NCBI RefSeq assembly: GCF_900103665.1
Contig: NZ_FNGY01000002.1
Location: 620,001 to 684,000, forward strand
Reading direction: 5' to 3'
Source: Pedobacter steynii
GTDB taxonomy: Bacteria > Bacteroidota > Bacteroidia > Sphingobacteriales > Sphingobacteriaceae
Length of the DNA stretch: 64,000 nucleotides
Positions 18,956 through 28,482 of this stretch are shown here, one piece after another. The notes beneath the pieces were generated by a model that was given only the letters and a program-made list of their open reading frames with translations, was not told the DNA's origin and searched no databases. Within the stretch, counting starts at the first letter, position 1, and each line of letters starts with the position of its first letter. A program made the position numbers and the translations under genes.

Positions 18956-20091
18956 AGTTCGCAACGAAAGCAATACATGCCGGTCAGGAACCTGACCCAT
19001 CTACCGGAGCAGTAATGACTCCCATATATCAAACCTCTACCTATTGGCAGAAATCTCCTGGTGACCACCAGGGTTTCGAATATTCCAGAGGAACAAACCC
19101 TACCCGTAAAGCTTTAGAGGCTTGCCTTGCCGCTTTGGAAAATGCAAAACATGGTTTAGCTTTCTCCAGCGGGATGGGTGCTACAGACACTGTTTTGAGG
19201 TTGTTACAACCAGGAGATGAGGTTATCACCGGTAATGATCTTTACGGAGGTTCTTATCGCATCTTCACGAAAGTATACGCGAAATACGGCATTAAATTCC
19301 ATTTCCTGGATTTGTCAAAACCAGAGAACATGTTGCCTTATATCAATGATAAAACAAAGTTGGTATGGATTGAAACCCCTACAAACCCAACGATGCAGAT
19401 CATTGACATCGAAGGGATTGCTAAAATTACAAAAGAGCGTAAACTGATCCTTACTGTAGACAATACCTTTGCTTCTCCTTACCTGCAAAACCCTATTGAC
19501 CTTGGTGCTGATATCGTAATGCATTCCGTAACCAAATACATCGGAGGTCACTCTGACGTCGTAATGGGTGCTTTATTGGTAAATGACGATCAGTTATACA
19601 AAGACCTTTGGTTTATCTATAATGCCTGTGGTGCTACTCCGGGACCTCAGGATGCCTTTTTGGTACTTAGAGGAATCAAAACCCTTCATTTACGCATGAA
19701 AGCCCATTGTGAAAATGGCGAGAAAGTTGCCCGTTTCCTTAAAACCCATCCAAAAGTAGATAAGATCTACTGGCCTGGTTTTGAAGATCATCCTAACCAC
19801 GACATCGCTAAAAAGCAAATGCGTGGCTTCGGAGGTATGGTTTCCATCACTTTAAAAGATGCTGATCTTCAGGAAACTTTCAGGGTAGCTTCTTCCTTCA
19901 AAGTGTTTACACTTGCGGAATCTTTAGGTGGCGTAGAATCCCTGATCAATCACCCGGTAAGCATGACACATGGTTCTATCCCTAAAGAAGAACGTGAAAA
20001 GGTAGGCGTTACAGATAACCTTTTACGCCTAAGTGTAGGTGTTGAAGACATTGATGATTTAATCGCAGATTTAGAACAAGCTTTAAAATAA
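18952..20091 (+). CDS. metB: Cystathionine gamma-synthase-like PLP enzyme
   Basis: 379 residues of the Cys/Met metabolism PLP family. The start KFATKAIHAGQEPDPSTGAV with PIYQTSTY, YSRGTNPTR, FSSGMGATD and GNDLYGGSYR are family motifs; the PLP lysine is K195 in HSVTKYIGGHSDVVMG, and SLGGVESLINHP closes the active site. Members include cystathionine gamma-synthase, gamma-lyase and homocysteine synthase, which cannot be separated safely by eye; the synthase is the closest fit. It is translationally coupled to the upstream unknown gene. Confidence 0.85.
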   Translation: MKFATKAIHAGQEPDPSTGAVMTPIYQTSTYWQKSPGDHQGFEYSRGTNPTRKALEACLAALENAKHGLAFSSGMGATDTVLRLLQPGDEVITGNDLYGGSYRIFTKVYAKYGIKFHFLDLSKPENMLPYINDKTKLVWIETPTNPTMQIIDIEGIAKITKERKLILTVDNTFASPYLQNPIDLGADIVMHSVTKYIGGHSDVVMGALLVNDDQLYKDLWFIYNACGATPGPQDAFLVLRGIKTLHLRMKAHCENGEKVARFLKTHPKVDKIYWPGFEDHPNHDIAKKQMRGFGGMVSITLKDADLQETFRVASSFKVFTLAESLGGVESLINHPVSMTHGSIPKEEREKVGVTDNLLRLSVGVEDIDDLIADLEQALK

Positions 20092-20097
20092 CAAACA

Positions 20098-20955
20098 TTG
20101 GAATTCCTGGAACTTAAAGATTTTTTGGACCACAAAGTTGAACAATACAACCGGCCCAACTTCATCACCAATGATCCGATTTGCATTCCACATCGTTTTT
20201 CTAAAAAACAAGACGTTGAAATTGCCGCATTCTTTGCGGCAATTTTAGCTTGGGGGCAACGCAAAACGATCATTAACAAATGTACAGAGCTCTTCCAGCG
20301 AATGGATAATGAGCCCTACGACTTCATGTTGAACCATAGCGATGACGACCTGAAGCGCCTGTTAAATTTCAAACACCGTACCTTCAACGACACCGATTTG
20401 TTGTACTTCGTGTCTTTCTTCAAGCACCATTACGAACAATCAGATAGTCTCGAAGCCGCCTTTTTAGCTCCCGAACCAATCTTCAGAGAAGAATACCTGA
20501 CGGAAAAAACCTCAAGGGCCAAAAAAAAGTATGCTTCCTCCGCCTGTATGCTCGCTGAATTTGAGCAGATCCCCCCGGCAGAAAGGGCCCTAAATCATTT
20601 CAGGTCCTATTTCTTCAGTCTTCCTGATTTTCCAAGAAGAACCATTAAACATGTCTCTTCACCCTTACAAAAATCCACCTGCAAGCGTCTGAACATGTTT
20701 TTACGCTGGATGGTAAGAAAGGACAACAAAGGCGTAGATTTCGGCATCTGGAACACCATTAAACCTGCTGATCTCATCTGTCCCTGCGATGTCCACGTAG
20801 ACCGCGTAGCACGTAAACTCGGATTAATCAGCAGAAAACAAACCGATTGGCAAACCGCCGTAGAGTTAAGCGCTCAGCTATCCAAATTCGATCCCATTGA
20901 CCCCGTAAAATACGATTTCGCTTTATTCGGCCTCGGCGTTGAAGAAAAGTTCTAA
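20098..20955 (+). CDS. TIGR02757 (DUF2400) family protein
   Basis: 285 residues. Starts at TTG 20098, six bases after the metB-like stop. ITNDPICIPHRFSKKQDVEIA, FFAAILAWGQRKTIINK, then MFLRWMVRKDNKGVDFGIW and LICPCDVHVDRVARKLGL are diagnostic of this family, present in many bacteria and of unknown biochemical function; it has been grouped with HhH-type DNA-glycosylase-like folds, which I cannot confirm here. Probably co-transcribed with metB. Confidence 0.8.
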   Translation: MEFLELKDFLDHKVEQYNRPNFITNDPICIPHRFSKKQDVEIAAFFAAILAWGQRKTIINKCTELFQRMDNEPYDFMLNHSDDDLKRLLNFKHRTFNDTDLLYFVSFFKHHYEQSDSLEAAFLAPEPIFREEYLTEKTSRAKKKYASSACMLAEFEQIPPAERALNHFRSYFFSLPDFPRRTIKHVSSPLQKSTCKRLNMFLRWMVRKDNKGVDFGIWNTIKPADLICPCDVHVDRVARKLGLISRKQTDWQTAVELSAQLSKFDPIDPVKYDFALFGLGVEEKF

Positions 20956-20964
20956 GCATATCAC

Positions 20965-21129
20965 ATCCTGCTTAACAAACTCTGCTTAATAAATCCTGCT
21001 TAACACACCCTGCTTTAGCCCCCCTCTCCAGTGGAGCAGGATTATAAAAAAAGAGGTGTTTATGTGATGGCCTAGGAATTTTGCCCCTTCAGGCAAAGGT
21101 TCCAGCCAGAACAAAACACCTCTTTTTTT
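20965..21129. repeat. Repeat-bearing spacer: CTGCTTAA tandem units and a long 16-bp inverted repeat
   Basis: From about 20965 to 21015 the unit (T/C)CTGCTTAA recurs four times at roughly 14-17 base spacing. Then AAAAAAAGAGGTGTTT (21046-21061) pairs perfectly with AAACACCTCTTTTTTT (21114-21129). The 52-base interior holds a second hairpin (TTTGCC/GGCAAA with flanking GGAA/TTCC). The outer stem plus T-run could terminate the TIGR02757 transcript, but the branched interior is more like a small mobile or RNA-structured repeat. Confidence 0.55.
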
Positions 21130-21163
21130 AAGAGATAGCGAACAATTTTTTACCTTTATTATT

Positions 21164-21679
21164 ATGATTACTTTCAAAGCAGAAATAGAGCGTTTCGCAG
21201 AAATGGGTGAAAAAACAGGCTGGACCTATATCTTTATCCCTTCCGCTCTCGCCAATGAAATCAAGGAAAACTGTAAAAAGAGCTATAGGGTCAAAGGCAC
21301 ACTAGACCAGATCCCTTTTGAAGGACTTTCGCTTATCCCAATGGGAGAGGGCGATTTTATCATCTCCTTAAACGCCACTATACGCAAAAAGCTAAAAAAA
21401 GAAAAAGGTGCTGTGCTTGATGTTTCCCTCGAAGAGGATACCACCTTCAAAATAGAAATGCCAGAAGACCTTGAACTGTGTTTATCCGACGACGAGCCCG
21501 AGCTGTTAAAAAGGTTTTTAAAGCTCCCTAAATCCCATCAAAACTGGTACATCAACTGGCTAAACTCTGCAAAAACAGAACCTACAAGAACAAAAAGAAT
21601 CGTGAAAATTGTCTCTGCAATGGCAAAGAACTGGGATTTCGGCACCATGATGCGGGACGGTAAGCCTCCAAAGCAGTAG
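21164..21679 (+). CDS. DUF1905/YdeI-OmpD-associated family protein
   Basis: 171 residues, cytoplasmic. The N-terminal half (GWTYIFIPSALANEI, YRVKGTLDQIPFEGLSLIPM) is a DUF1905 domain; the C-terminal part (KSHQNWYINWLNSAKTEPTR, RIVKIVSAMAKNWDFG) matches the YdeI/OmpD-associated C-terminal helix pair. Biochemical role unknown. It starts 35 bases after the long inverted repeat and converges with the glycosyltransferase gene. Confidence 0.8.
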   Translation: MITFKAEIERFAEMGEKTGWTYIFIPSALANEIKENCKKSYRVKGTLDQIPFEGLSLIPMGEGDFIISLNATIRKKLKKEKGAVLDVSLEEDTTFKIEMPEDLELCLSDDEPELLKRFLKLPKSHQNWYINWLNSAKTEPTRTKRIVKIVSAMAKNWDFGTMMRDGKPPKQ

Positions 21680-21700
21680 TGCTTACCTGAGCAATAATGT

Positions 21701-22429
21701 TTACCTGTTATACTTCCTGAACCAGCTCCAGACCTTCATTTGAATTACGCCCACAAAAGCCTCTCTGAAGATCCTGGTGCTCATTTTAGAAGTTCCTTCA
21801 GTACGGTCCGTAAAGATAATTGGAACCTCTACTACTTTAAAGCCATATTTGATTGCCGTGAACTTCATTTCAATCTGAAACGCATAACCTACAAACTTGA
21901 TTTTATCTAAAGGAATCGTTGCCAATACCTGTTTACGGTAACATTTAAAACCTGCTGTCGCATCCTGTATATCAATTCTGGTAATCATTCTCACATACAT
22001 CGAGGCAAAGTACGACATCAGCACCCTGTTCATTGGCCAGTTGACTACATTTACGCCATTTACATAACGCGAACCGATCGCCAGATCTGCACCATTTACA
22101 CAAGCTTCACGAAGTCTGACCAGGTCGTCCGGATTGTGGGAGAAATCGGCATCCATTTCAAAAATATACTCATATTTAGCATAAGACAATGCCCATCTGA
22201 AACCATGGATGTAAGCCGTGCCTAATCCTAGTTTTCCTGTTCGTTCTTCCAGGTGCAGCGCCGGATATTCCTGTTGTAATTTTTTAACAATGTCAGCTGT
22301 TCCATCAGGGGATCCATCATCAATGATTAATATTTCAAAGAAATAAGGTAAGGAAAAAACCTTCCTGATGATCTTTTCAATATTTTCTTTCTCGTTGTAA
22401 GTGGGGATTATAATTAGACTGTCTGACAC
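21701..22429 (-). CDS. Polyprenol-phosphate mannosyltransferase-like glycosyltransferase (GT2)
   Basis: 242 residues. A GT-A fold enzyme: LIIIPTYNEKENIEKII at the N-terminus, ILIIDDGSPDGTADIV, the metal-binding FEMDADFSHNPDDL (DxD) and ATAGFKCYRKQVL, then FTDRTEGTSKMS, typical of the dolichol-phosphate mannose synthase (DPM1) group. There is no C-terminal membrane domain, so it would be a soluble or peripheral enzyme making polyprenyl-phosphate sugar for envelope glycosylation. Converges with the YdeI-like gene. Confidence 0.88.
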   Translation of the reverse strand: MSDSLIIIPTYNEKENIEKIIRKVFSLPYFFEILIIDDGSPDGTADIVKKLQQEYPALHLEERTGKLGLGTAYIHGFRWALSYAKYEYIFEMDADFSHNPDDLVRLREACVNGADLAIGSRYVNGVNVVNWPMNRVLMSYFASMYVRMITRIDIQDATAGFKCYRKQVLATIPLDKIKFVGYAFQIEMKFTAIKYGFKVVEVPIIFTDRTEGTSKMSTRIFREAFVGVIQMKVWSWFRKYNR

Positions 22430-22472
22430 GTAAAATAAATTAATTAGCGAAATTATGGATTCTAAACGAAAA

Positions 22473-22503
22473 AACCCTCAGTATATGCGATATACTGAGG
22501 GTT
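22473..22503 (-). terminator. Intrinsic terminator of the first POT transporter gene
   Basis: AACCCTCAGTATAT (22473-22486) pairs perfectly with ATATACTGAGGGTT (22490-22503), loop GCG. On the leftward strand it is followed by a T-rich run, and it lies 29 bases after the transporter stop. Confidence 0.88.
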
Positions 22504-22531
22504 AAATTATGTTAAAAGCTATAAAAGCCTG

Positions 22532-24085
22532 TTATTTGACATCTTGCATTAGTTTTTTCACCAAAGGAGAGATGACAATCAGCAGGACTCCGGCAATTAG
22601 CGCATAAACAGCAAGCTGTTTATAACCATCTGTAAAGGTCGCCAGTTTTTGTATGGTCGTATCATTTTGACCACCTTTAGCCATATTTGCGCCAATAATA
22701 CCGGCTACATACTGGCCATAGGCAGCTGCAAGAAACCACATTCCCATCATTACCCCCTGAAGTTTCACTGGAGATAACTTTGTCATGATCGATAAGCCGA
22801 TAGGAGAGAGGCAAAGTTCACCGAAGGTAATCACCAGGTACGACAAAGTAAAGGCGTCTAAAGAAGTAATACCTTGCGCATTTGCAAAAAATCTCGTGCT
22901 GTACAAGATAAAGAACCCTCCCGCTAAGAATAAGAAGCCCATACCGAATTTCACTACCGTGTTTGGTTCGATCTTTTTCTTTGCCAGTCCAATCCATACC
23001 AGACTGAAAATGAAAGCGAAAATGATCACAAAGAAAGAGTTTGCAGAATTGTTAACTCCGTTTGGATCCAGTGTGAGTACACCAAGCAGTTTATTGTCCA
23101 GGTTTCTTGCCGCAAACAGAGACATCGAGCCTCCGCTTTGTTCATAGATTCCCCAGAAAATGATGGCGAACAAAATGAAAATAATGGCCGCAATCAGCTT
23201 TTTGTTTTCCGCCCAGGAATATTTAGTCATCTCATAGATGAGATAAATTAAGGTGGCCGGACCAATGGTATACATAAACCAGTCTGTATACTGTGTTTTA
23301 GCTACCATAATCATGATGACCGGGATGATTGCCAGTGAGCCTGCGTAAACCGCGTAGTCGTACCATTTCTTCCCCGTTGCTTTACTCTTGATGGTTACTG
23401 CTGCTGAAGGGCTTTTTGGGTCAAGGCCATCGGCAAAAGTCTCTTCTATCTCCTCATTTTTGAAAGGCGATAATCCGATAGGGCCAAGGCTGTTTTTAGT
23501 AAAGATGAACGTCAGTAAACTGATCGTCATTACGATTCCCGCCAGGCCGAATGCCAGGTGCCATGAATATTCTTTTCCGAGGTAGATACAAGCATATCCG
23601 CCTAACAGGCCTCCGATATTAATCCCTGCATAGAACAGGGAAAAGCCTGCGTCACGACGAACATCATTTCCTTTGTACAACGCACCTACCATTGTCGAGA
23701 TATTCGGTTTAAAGAAACCTGTTCCGACTACCGTAAAGCTGATTCCAAGAAAGAAGAACTGATGTGGATCGTAGGCAAGGATAGCACTTCCGACAATCAT
23801 TAAGATACCGCCCCAGAAAAGGGACTTTCTAAAACCAAGGATTTTATCTGCGAACAGACCACCTATAAAGGTAAATGCGTAAACGAAAGCTTGTGTTGCA
23901 CCGTATTGTAAATTGGCATTTTCATCCGTCATGCTCAACTGACTGACCATGAAAAAGGTGAGCATTCCCCGCATTCCGTAGAAGCAGAAGCGTTCCCACA
24001 TTTCGGAGAAGAACAGGTACCAAAGTTGCCGGGGGTACTTGCCTTTAAAATTCTGTATTTGTTCGAGCGTAAGATTTTCTGCCAT
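22532..24085 (-). CDS. POT/PTR-family proton-dependent oligopeptide transporter
   Basis: 517 residues with about 12-14 hydrophobic segments. The N-terminal FFSEMWERFCFYGMRGMLTFF carries the POT ExxER-type signature, and GFFKPNISTMVGALY, FSLFYAGINIGGLLGGY (PTR2 signature region) and GELCLSPIGLSIM are characteristic. It imports di/tripeptides with protons across the inner membrane. A paralogue lies 65 bases upstream on the same strand, separated by a terminator, so the two are adjacent duplicates with separate transcripts. Confidence 0.93.
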   Translation of the reverse strand: MAENLTLEQIQNFKGKYPRQLWYLFFSEMWERFCFYGMRGMLTFFMVSQLSMTDENANLQYGATQAFVYAFTFIGGLFADKILGFRKSLFWGGILMIVGSAILAYDPHQFFFLGISFTVVGTGFFKPNISTMVGALYKGNDVRRDAGFSLFYAGINIGGLLGGYACIYLGKEYSWHLAFGLAGIVMTISLLTFIFTKNSLGPIGLSPFKNEEIEETFADGLDPKSPSAAVTIKSKATGKKWYDYAVYAGSLAIIPVIMIMVAKTQYTDWFMYTIGPATLIYLIYEMTKYSWAENKKLIAAIIFILFAIIFWGIYEQSGGSMSLFAARNLDNKLLGVLTLDPNGVNNSANSFFVIIFAFIFSLVWIGLAKKKIEPNTVVKFGMGFLFLAGGFFILYSTRFFANAQGITSLDAFTLSYLVITFGELCLSPIGLSIMTKLSPVKLQGVMMGMWFLAAAYGQYVAGIIGANMAKGGQNDTTIQKLATFTDGYKQLAVYALIAGVLLIVISPLVKKLMQDVK

Positions 24086-24116
24086 ATCTTAATTTATTTT
24101 ATCTGTTGAGCAAAAA

Positions 24117-24142
24117 AAGCCTTTGGAGAGATCCAAAGGCTT
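24117..24142 (-). terminator. Intrinsic terminator of the second POT transporter gene
   Basis: AAGCCTTTGGA (24117-24127) pairs with TCCAAAGGCTT (24132-24142), loop GAGA. Leftward, it is followed by a run of seven T, shortly after the stop of the 24151-25920 gene. Confidence 0.9.
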
Positions 24143-24150
24143 CATTTCGT

Positions 24151-25920
24151 TTATTTTACACCGTGCATTAATTTTTTCAGAACAGGAGTCAGCATCATGA
24201 TGAACAGCCCCAGTCCGATTGGAATGAACGTGAAGATCAGGAAGAAGGTCGTCATCGAGTATTTAGACGTGATCTCATCGATCATACCACCCATTGTACC
24301 AGCAATCTTATTACCGATTGCAATCGCAAGGTACCAGATTCCAAACATGATGGCGATCATTCTGCCCGGAACCAGTTTACTTACATAAGATAAACCTACC
24401 GGAGAGATGAACAATTCACCCATGGTATGGAAGAAATAAGCCAGTACCAGCCAGACCATACTTACAGAAGCTACAGCCGCTCCCTGAGGGATTGTGCTTG
24501 CGCCATAAGCCAATGCCGCAAAACCGATCCCTAATAAGATCATTCCGAAACCATTTTTAAACGTTGCGGATGGGTTGTATTTACTTTCCCAGATTTTGGA
24601 TACCAGTGGTGCACAGCTGATGATGAATAAAGAGTTTAAGATTCCGAACCAGGTGGCAGGAACTTCAGATTTTACCTCACTATATTGGTTTTTAAGCATG
24701 TAAATTACGATCACCCAGATGATGAGGAATCCGCAAGCTAAAATGATGTTACCTATAGAATATTTACCGAAAGTTTTAGCGAACAGTTTCAGCAGAACGT
24801 AAGAGATGATGACTAATGGAACAACGGTGATCAGCGTATTCACAATATTGAAAATCACTTTGGAATCACCCGTTAATAAGCGTTGTGTATAATCCTTTGC
24901 AAAGATCGTCATCGATCCACCAGCCTGCTCAAAGGAAGCCCAGAAGAAAATGGTGATGAAGGCAAGAACGATTACGGCAATCATCTTATCGCGCAATACA
25001 GGTGTGTATTGAGAGATCCTTTTAACCAGGATAAAGAGGAAAAGCACTAAAGCAACCATGATCATGACATTGCTACCTTCCATATTGCCAATTTTGAAAT
25101 TGAACAGGTTCATGCTCGTGATTTTGGAAACCGGATCATTGATGATCCAGGATAAGCCGATGACAGAGATCAGACCGATCAATAACAAGTCGAACTTAGA
25201 AAATGGATTTCTTGTAGATTCTTCCAGGTTATCAGAAACCTCTTCTTCTTTGTTTTGAACTGGTTTCAGACCGATATTACCGAAAATGTTTTGAGTGAAA
25301 TAGAACTGAAGCATTCCTATAAACATAAAGATACCCGCTAATCCGAAGCCATACGCCCATCCCCAGTCTTTGCTTTCTCCGATGTATCCGCACAATAACA
25401 TTCCTAAGAACGCACCTGAATTTACACCCATATAGAAAATCGTATAAGCACCATCCTTTTTCTCGGGGTGTTGTTTATACATCTGAGCGATGATCGAAGT
25501 CATGTTTGGTTTGAAGAAACCGTTACCAAGTACCAATAGACAAAGGCCTAAATACATGAAAACATGGTCAATTTCAATCGCCATGGATAAGTGACCCAGG
25601 GTCATGAGTAAGGCACCCACAACAACCGCCCAGCGGTAGCCAATGATTCTGTCGGCAATATAACCGCCTAAGATAGGGGTAAGGTAAGCCAGACCGGTAT
25701 AAGAACCGTAGATTGCCAGTGCGTGAGCTCTTGGCCATCCCCATCCCGGATTGTCGCCGATGATAGAAGAGGTCAGGAAAAGCACGAGTAATGCCCGCAT
25801 CCCATAGTAGGAAAATCTTTCCCACATCTCCGTAAAGAATAGAACAAACAGCCCCGCCGGATGTCCTAGTACTTTACTCTCAAAAAAGTTATTTGGAGAG
25901 TCCAAATTTTGTGCATTCAT
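24151..25920 (-). CDS. POT/PTR-family oligopeptide transporter, longer paralogue
   Basis: 589 residues with the same signature as its neighbour: FFTEMWERFSYYGMRALLVLF, GNGFFKPNMTSIIAQMY, YTIFYMGVNSGAFLGMLL and GELFISPVGLSYVSK. It is about 70 residues longer, mainly from a central cytoplasmic loop (about 205-240, rich in Glu) and additional hydrophobic segments. Imports short peptides. It stands upstream of its paralogue and has its own terminator; a 180-base spacer (25921-26102) with no recognisable feature separates it from the leftward gene at 26103. Confidence 0.93.
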   Translation of the reverse strand: MNAQNLDSPNNFFESKVLGHPAGLFVLFFTEMWERFSYYGMRALLVLFLTSSIIGDNPGWGWPRAHALAIYGSYTGLAYLTPILGGYIADRIIGYRWAVVVGALLMTLGHLSMAIEIDHVFMYLGLCLLVLGNGFFKPNMTSIIAQMYKQHPEKKDGAYTIFYMGVNSGAFLGMLLCGYIGESKDWGWAYGFGLAGIFMFIGMLQFYFTQNIFGNIGLKPVQNKEEEVSDNLEESTRNPFSKFDLLLIGLISVIGLSWIINDPVSKITSMNLFNFKIGNMEGSNVMIMVALVLFLFILVKRISQYTPVLRDKMIAVIVLAFITIFFWASFEQAGGSMTIFAKDYTQRLLTGDSKVIFNIVNTLITVVPLVIISYVLLKLFAKTFGKYSIGNIILACGFLIIWVIVIYMLKNQYSEVKSEVPATWFGILNSLFIISCAPLVSKIWESKYNPSATFKNGFGMILLGIGFAALAYGASTIPQGAAVASVSMVWLVLAYFFHTMGELFISPVGLSYVSKLVPGRMIAIMFGIWYLAIAIGNKIAGTMGGMIDEITSKYSMTTFFLIFTFIPIGLGLFIMMLTPVLKKLMHGVK

Positions 25921-26102
25921 GTGTTGGTTTTTTTGTGTAATAATTTATAGAAAGGTTCAGTTAGTTCTTATTGATAAATATGGTGGTAAGGAGTGTTTCG
26001 GGAGGATTTTTGTGTGTTCTTGAAATAAACCATCGCGCAAGATAGGCACACGGACTCAAACTCACAAATTTTTAGCGTAGATTAAAACTCCATAATCGTT
26101 GT

Positions 26103-27020
26103 TTAAAGCTTCTTAATAGGTTGTATCTTTTTGTTTTTTGGGTCTATATAGAACTCGTCCTTATCATTGGGCGTATTCTTTAGTTCCACATTCTCAACGA
26201 GTTTTAGCCTTCCTCCTGTAAGTTTATACGCATCAAAGCTGAGATCGGATGCATAAAATTCAAAATTTCCTGTCATTTCCGGATTAAAAGGAGCAAGATG
26301 ATCAAATACGATCATGTTCATGCTTTTTTCCATTGTCAGCGTCATTGAATTCAATTTATTGTATTCAAAGATGATTCTGTTTTTTCCCGGGTTTTGCTTT
26401 TGATCGAAAATCGCTTTTCCAAAGATGGGTTCTCCCTTTTCAAAAGAAAGTACTTCGATCAGTTTTTTTGACGTCTTGGTATTGTTGCCTTTCCATCCGA
26501 TCAGGGCATAACAAGACGTTTTGCCATTGGCGGTGATTGGGACCATTTCATAATAGTTTGCACCATACCAGTTTTTATTGCCCGTCTGGGCATTCGTGTC
26601 CTTCAGGTTGTCTGTCCCGTCAATAAGCGGGTATAGTTTTAACTTACCATCCTTTGTGGCCATTTGTATCGCTCCAAAATAACGGTAAGAGCCATCATCT
26701 AAGGGCAGGTACCAGGAAAAGATGCGAAAGTTTTTATCCGGCGACTCAAGAATAGAAATTCTTTTTAAAGAATCGAAAGGGTAGCTGAAGGAGGATGGCG
26801 TTTTTAGAGAGTTCACCAGTGTCTTAATGAACTGGGCATTTAGCGCAAAGCGTGTGGCGTTGTCCGGGGCATTTTGAACCCCTTCACTGAAGTTGATCAG
26901 CGAATCCTGATACCTCGTCATTCCCGGGATATTGGTCAGCTTAAAACTATGCTGCGCATAGACCGTAGTCATTGCGCAGCATAAGATGATCAACAGGAAA
27001 GGTTTTGAAGCCTTTACCAT
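26103..27020 (-). CDS. Exported protein of unknown function
   Basis: 305 residues. A signal peptide (KPFLLIILCCAMTTVYA) without a lipobox cysteine at the cleavage site, so probably periplasmic or secreted. The rest has beta-rich segments (NFRIFSWYLPLDDGSYRYFG, LKLYPLIDGTDNLKD, SCYALIGWKGNN) and a C-terminal lysine-rich tail (DPKNKKIQPIKKL). I do not recognise a family. Its ATG directly follows the thiolase TAA with no gap, so it is likely co-translated with the thiolase, though no link in function is evident. Confidence 0.6.
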   Translation of the reverse strand: MVKASKPFLLIILCCAMTTVYAQHSFKLTNIPGMTRYQDSLINFSEGVQNAPDNATRFALNAQFIKTLVNSLKTPSSFSYPFDSLKRISILESPDKNFRIFSWYLPLDDGSYRYFGAIQMATKDGKLKLYPLIDGTDNLKDTNAQTGNKNWYGANYYEMVPITANGKTSCYALIGWKGNNTKTSKKLIEVLSFEKGEPIFGKAIFDQKQNPGKNRIIFEYNKLNSMTLTMEKSMNMIVFDHLAPFNPEMTGNFEFYASDLSFDAYKLTGGRLKLVENVELKNTPNDKDEFYIDPKNKKIQPIKKL

Positions 27021-28199
27021 TTAGTTTAATTTTTCGATAACGATTGCGCTGGCACCACCACCGCCATTACAGATTCCGGCTACGCCGATACTTCCGTTAT
27101 TTTGAGCCAGTACAGCCAGCAAAGTAACGACGATTCTTGCACCTGAAGCACCCAGCGGATGACCAAGAGAAACAGCACCGCCATTTACATTCACTTTATT
27201 GCCATCCAGTTCCAATAATTTATTGTTCGCTAAAGAAACGACAGAGAAAGCTTCATTGATCTCAAAATAATCAACATCAGCAATGCTTTTGCCGGCATTT
27301 TTAAGCGCCAGTGGAATTGCTTTTGCAGGAGCGGTAGTAAACCATTCCGGTGCCTGTTGTGCATCTGCATAAGAAAGAATTTTTGCCAATGGCTTTAATC
27401 CAAGTTCTTTTGCTTTATCAGCGCTCATCAGGACCAATGCAGCAGCGCCATCATTTAAAGTAGAGGCATTTGCTGCGGTTACTGTTCCGTCTTTCTTGAA
27501 AACTGGTTTTAATCCAGGGATCTTATCAAACTTCACTGCAAAAGGTTCTTCATCTTTAGCGATCAGGGTCACATCGCCCTTGCGGTCTTTCACTTCTACT
27601 GCGATAATTTCTGAGTCGAATTTACCTTCAGTTTGTGCCGCCTGTGATTTTTTGTAAGAGCTGATCGCGAATTCATCCTGTTCTTCACGGGTAATTGCAC
27701 AGTCAGCAGCACATAGCTCTGCAGCAGAACCCATGTGGTAATCATTGTATACATCCCAGAGACCGTCTTTTACCAATCCGTCGGTAATCTGACCATGGCC
27801 TAAACGATATCCGTTTCTTGCTTTATCTAAATAATAAGGGACATTGCTCATGCTTTCCATACCTCCGGCCACGATGATGTCGTTTTGACCAAGGGCAATA
27901 CTTTGTGCGGCAAGCATGATGGCTTTCGTTCCTGAAGCACAAACTTTATTGATTGTTGTGGAAGGAACGTCCGGTAATCCGGCAAACTTTGCGGCCTGTG
28001 TAGCTGGGGCCTGACCAATATTAGCGGACAATACATTGCCCATATAAACTTCCTGAACGTCAGCAGGCTTGATACCTGCTTTTTCTACAGCCGCTTTAAT
28101 CGCTAAACCACCCAGTTGGGTAGCTGAAAAACCCGCTAATGCACCACCAAAACTTCCTATTGGGGTTCTAACGGCTGATACTATAACTACTTCTCTCAT
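27021..28199 (-). CDS. atoB: Acetyl-CoA C-acetyltransferase (thiolase)
   Basis: 392 residues, the normal thiolase length. Condenses two acetyl-CoA to acetoacetyl-CoA or runs in reverse. The acylated cysteine is C87 ([11 protein letters not shown]), the general-base pair is H347 in [17 protein letters not shown] and C377 in [21 protein letters not shown] precedes the second half. It probably works with the CoA-transferase at 8 kb in acetoacetate metabolism, though the genes are unlinked. The exported-protein gene follows immediately. Confidence 0.94.
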   Translation of the reverse strand: MREVVIVSAVRTPIGSFGGALAGFSATQLGGLAIKAAVEKAGIKPADVQEVYMGNVLSANIGQAPATQAAKFAGLPDVPSTTINKVCASGTKAIMLAAQSIALGQNDIIVAGGMESMSNVPYYLDKARNGYRLGHGQITDGLVKDGLWDVYNDYHMGSAAELCAADCAITREEQDEFAISSYKKSQAAQTEGKFDSEIIAVEVKDRKGDVTLIAKDEEPFAVKFDKIPGLKPVFKKDGTVTAANASTLNDGAAALVLMSADKAKELGLKPLAKILSYADAQQAPEWFTTAPAKAIPLALKNAGKSIADVDYFEINEAFSVVSLANNKLLELDGNKVNVNGGAVSLGHPLGASGARIVVTLLAVLAQNNGSIGVAGICNGGGGASAIVIEKLN

Positions 28200-28225
28200 T
28201 GATGTCTTTTAATTTTGGTTAAAAG

Positions 28226-28233
28226 CAAAGTTA
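28226..28233 (-). promoter_or_regulatory. Candidate -7 promoter element for the thiolase operon
   Basis: On the leftward strand this reads TAACTTTG, a match to the Bacteroidota TAnnTTTG element, 26 bases before the thiolase ATG. The -33 region has only a weak TTTA at roughly the right place. Confidence 0.35.
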
Positions 28234-28277
28234 AGTAATTACTGGCATCTGCTGGTTAAAGTCGGTTATTTTTAACG

Positions 28278-28457
28278 TTATGCCTCTGTATCATTTTTGT
28301 TTATCCGTCGTTTTCTTTTCGATTTCAATGCTTCATTTAACAGGTATTCTATCTGTCCGTTGGTGCTTCTAAACTCATCCCCGGCCCAATTCTCAATCTC
28401 TTTGAGCAGGGCGGGGTTGATTCTCAGCACAAAAGCCTTTTTATCTTTCTCAGACAT
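28278..28457 (-). CDS. Small Arc-like ribbon-helix-helix protein
   Basis: 59 residues: MSEKDKKAFVLRINPALLKE, then the helices IENWAGDEFRSTNGQIEYLL and a basic tail of the form KSKRKRRINKN. This fits the ribbon-helix-helix (MetJ/Arc) fold: a basic beta strand (KAFVLRI) that contacts DNA as a dimer, followed by two helices. The gene starts 25 bases after the SPFH stop, so it is likely in the same operon and may act as a local regulator. Proteins of this type beside SPFH genes are known in Bacteroidota, from recall. Confidence 0.78.
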   Translation of the reverse strand: MSEKDKKAFVLRINPALLKEIENWAGDEFRSTNGQIEYLLNEALKSKRKRRINKNDTEA

Positions 28458-28482
28458 ATCTTTTTTGTACTCCTTGTGATCT

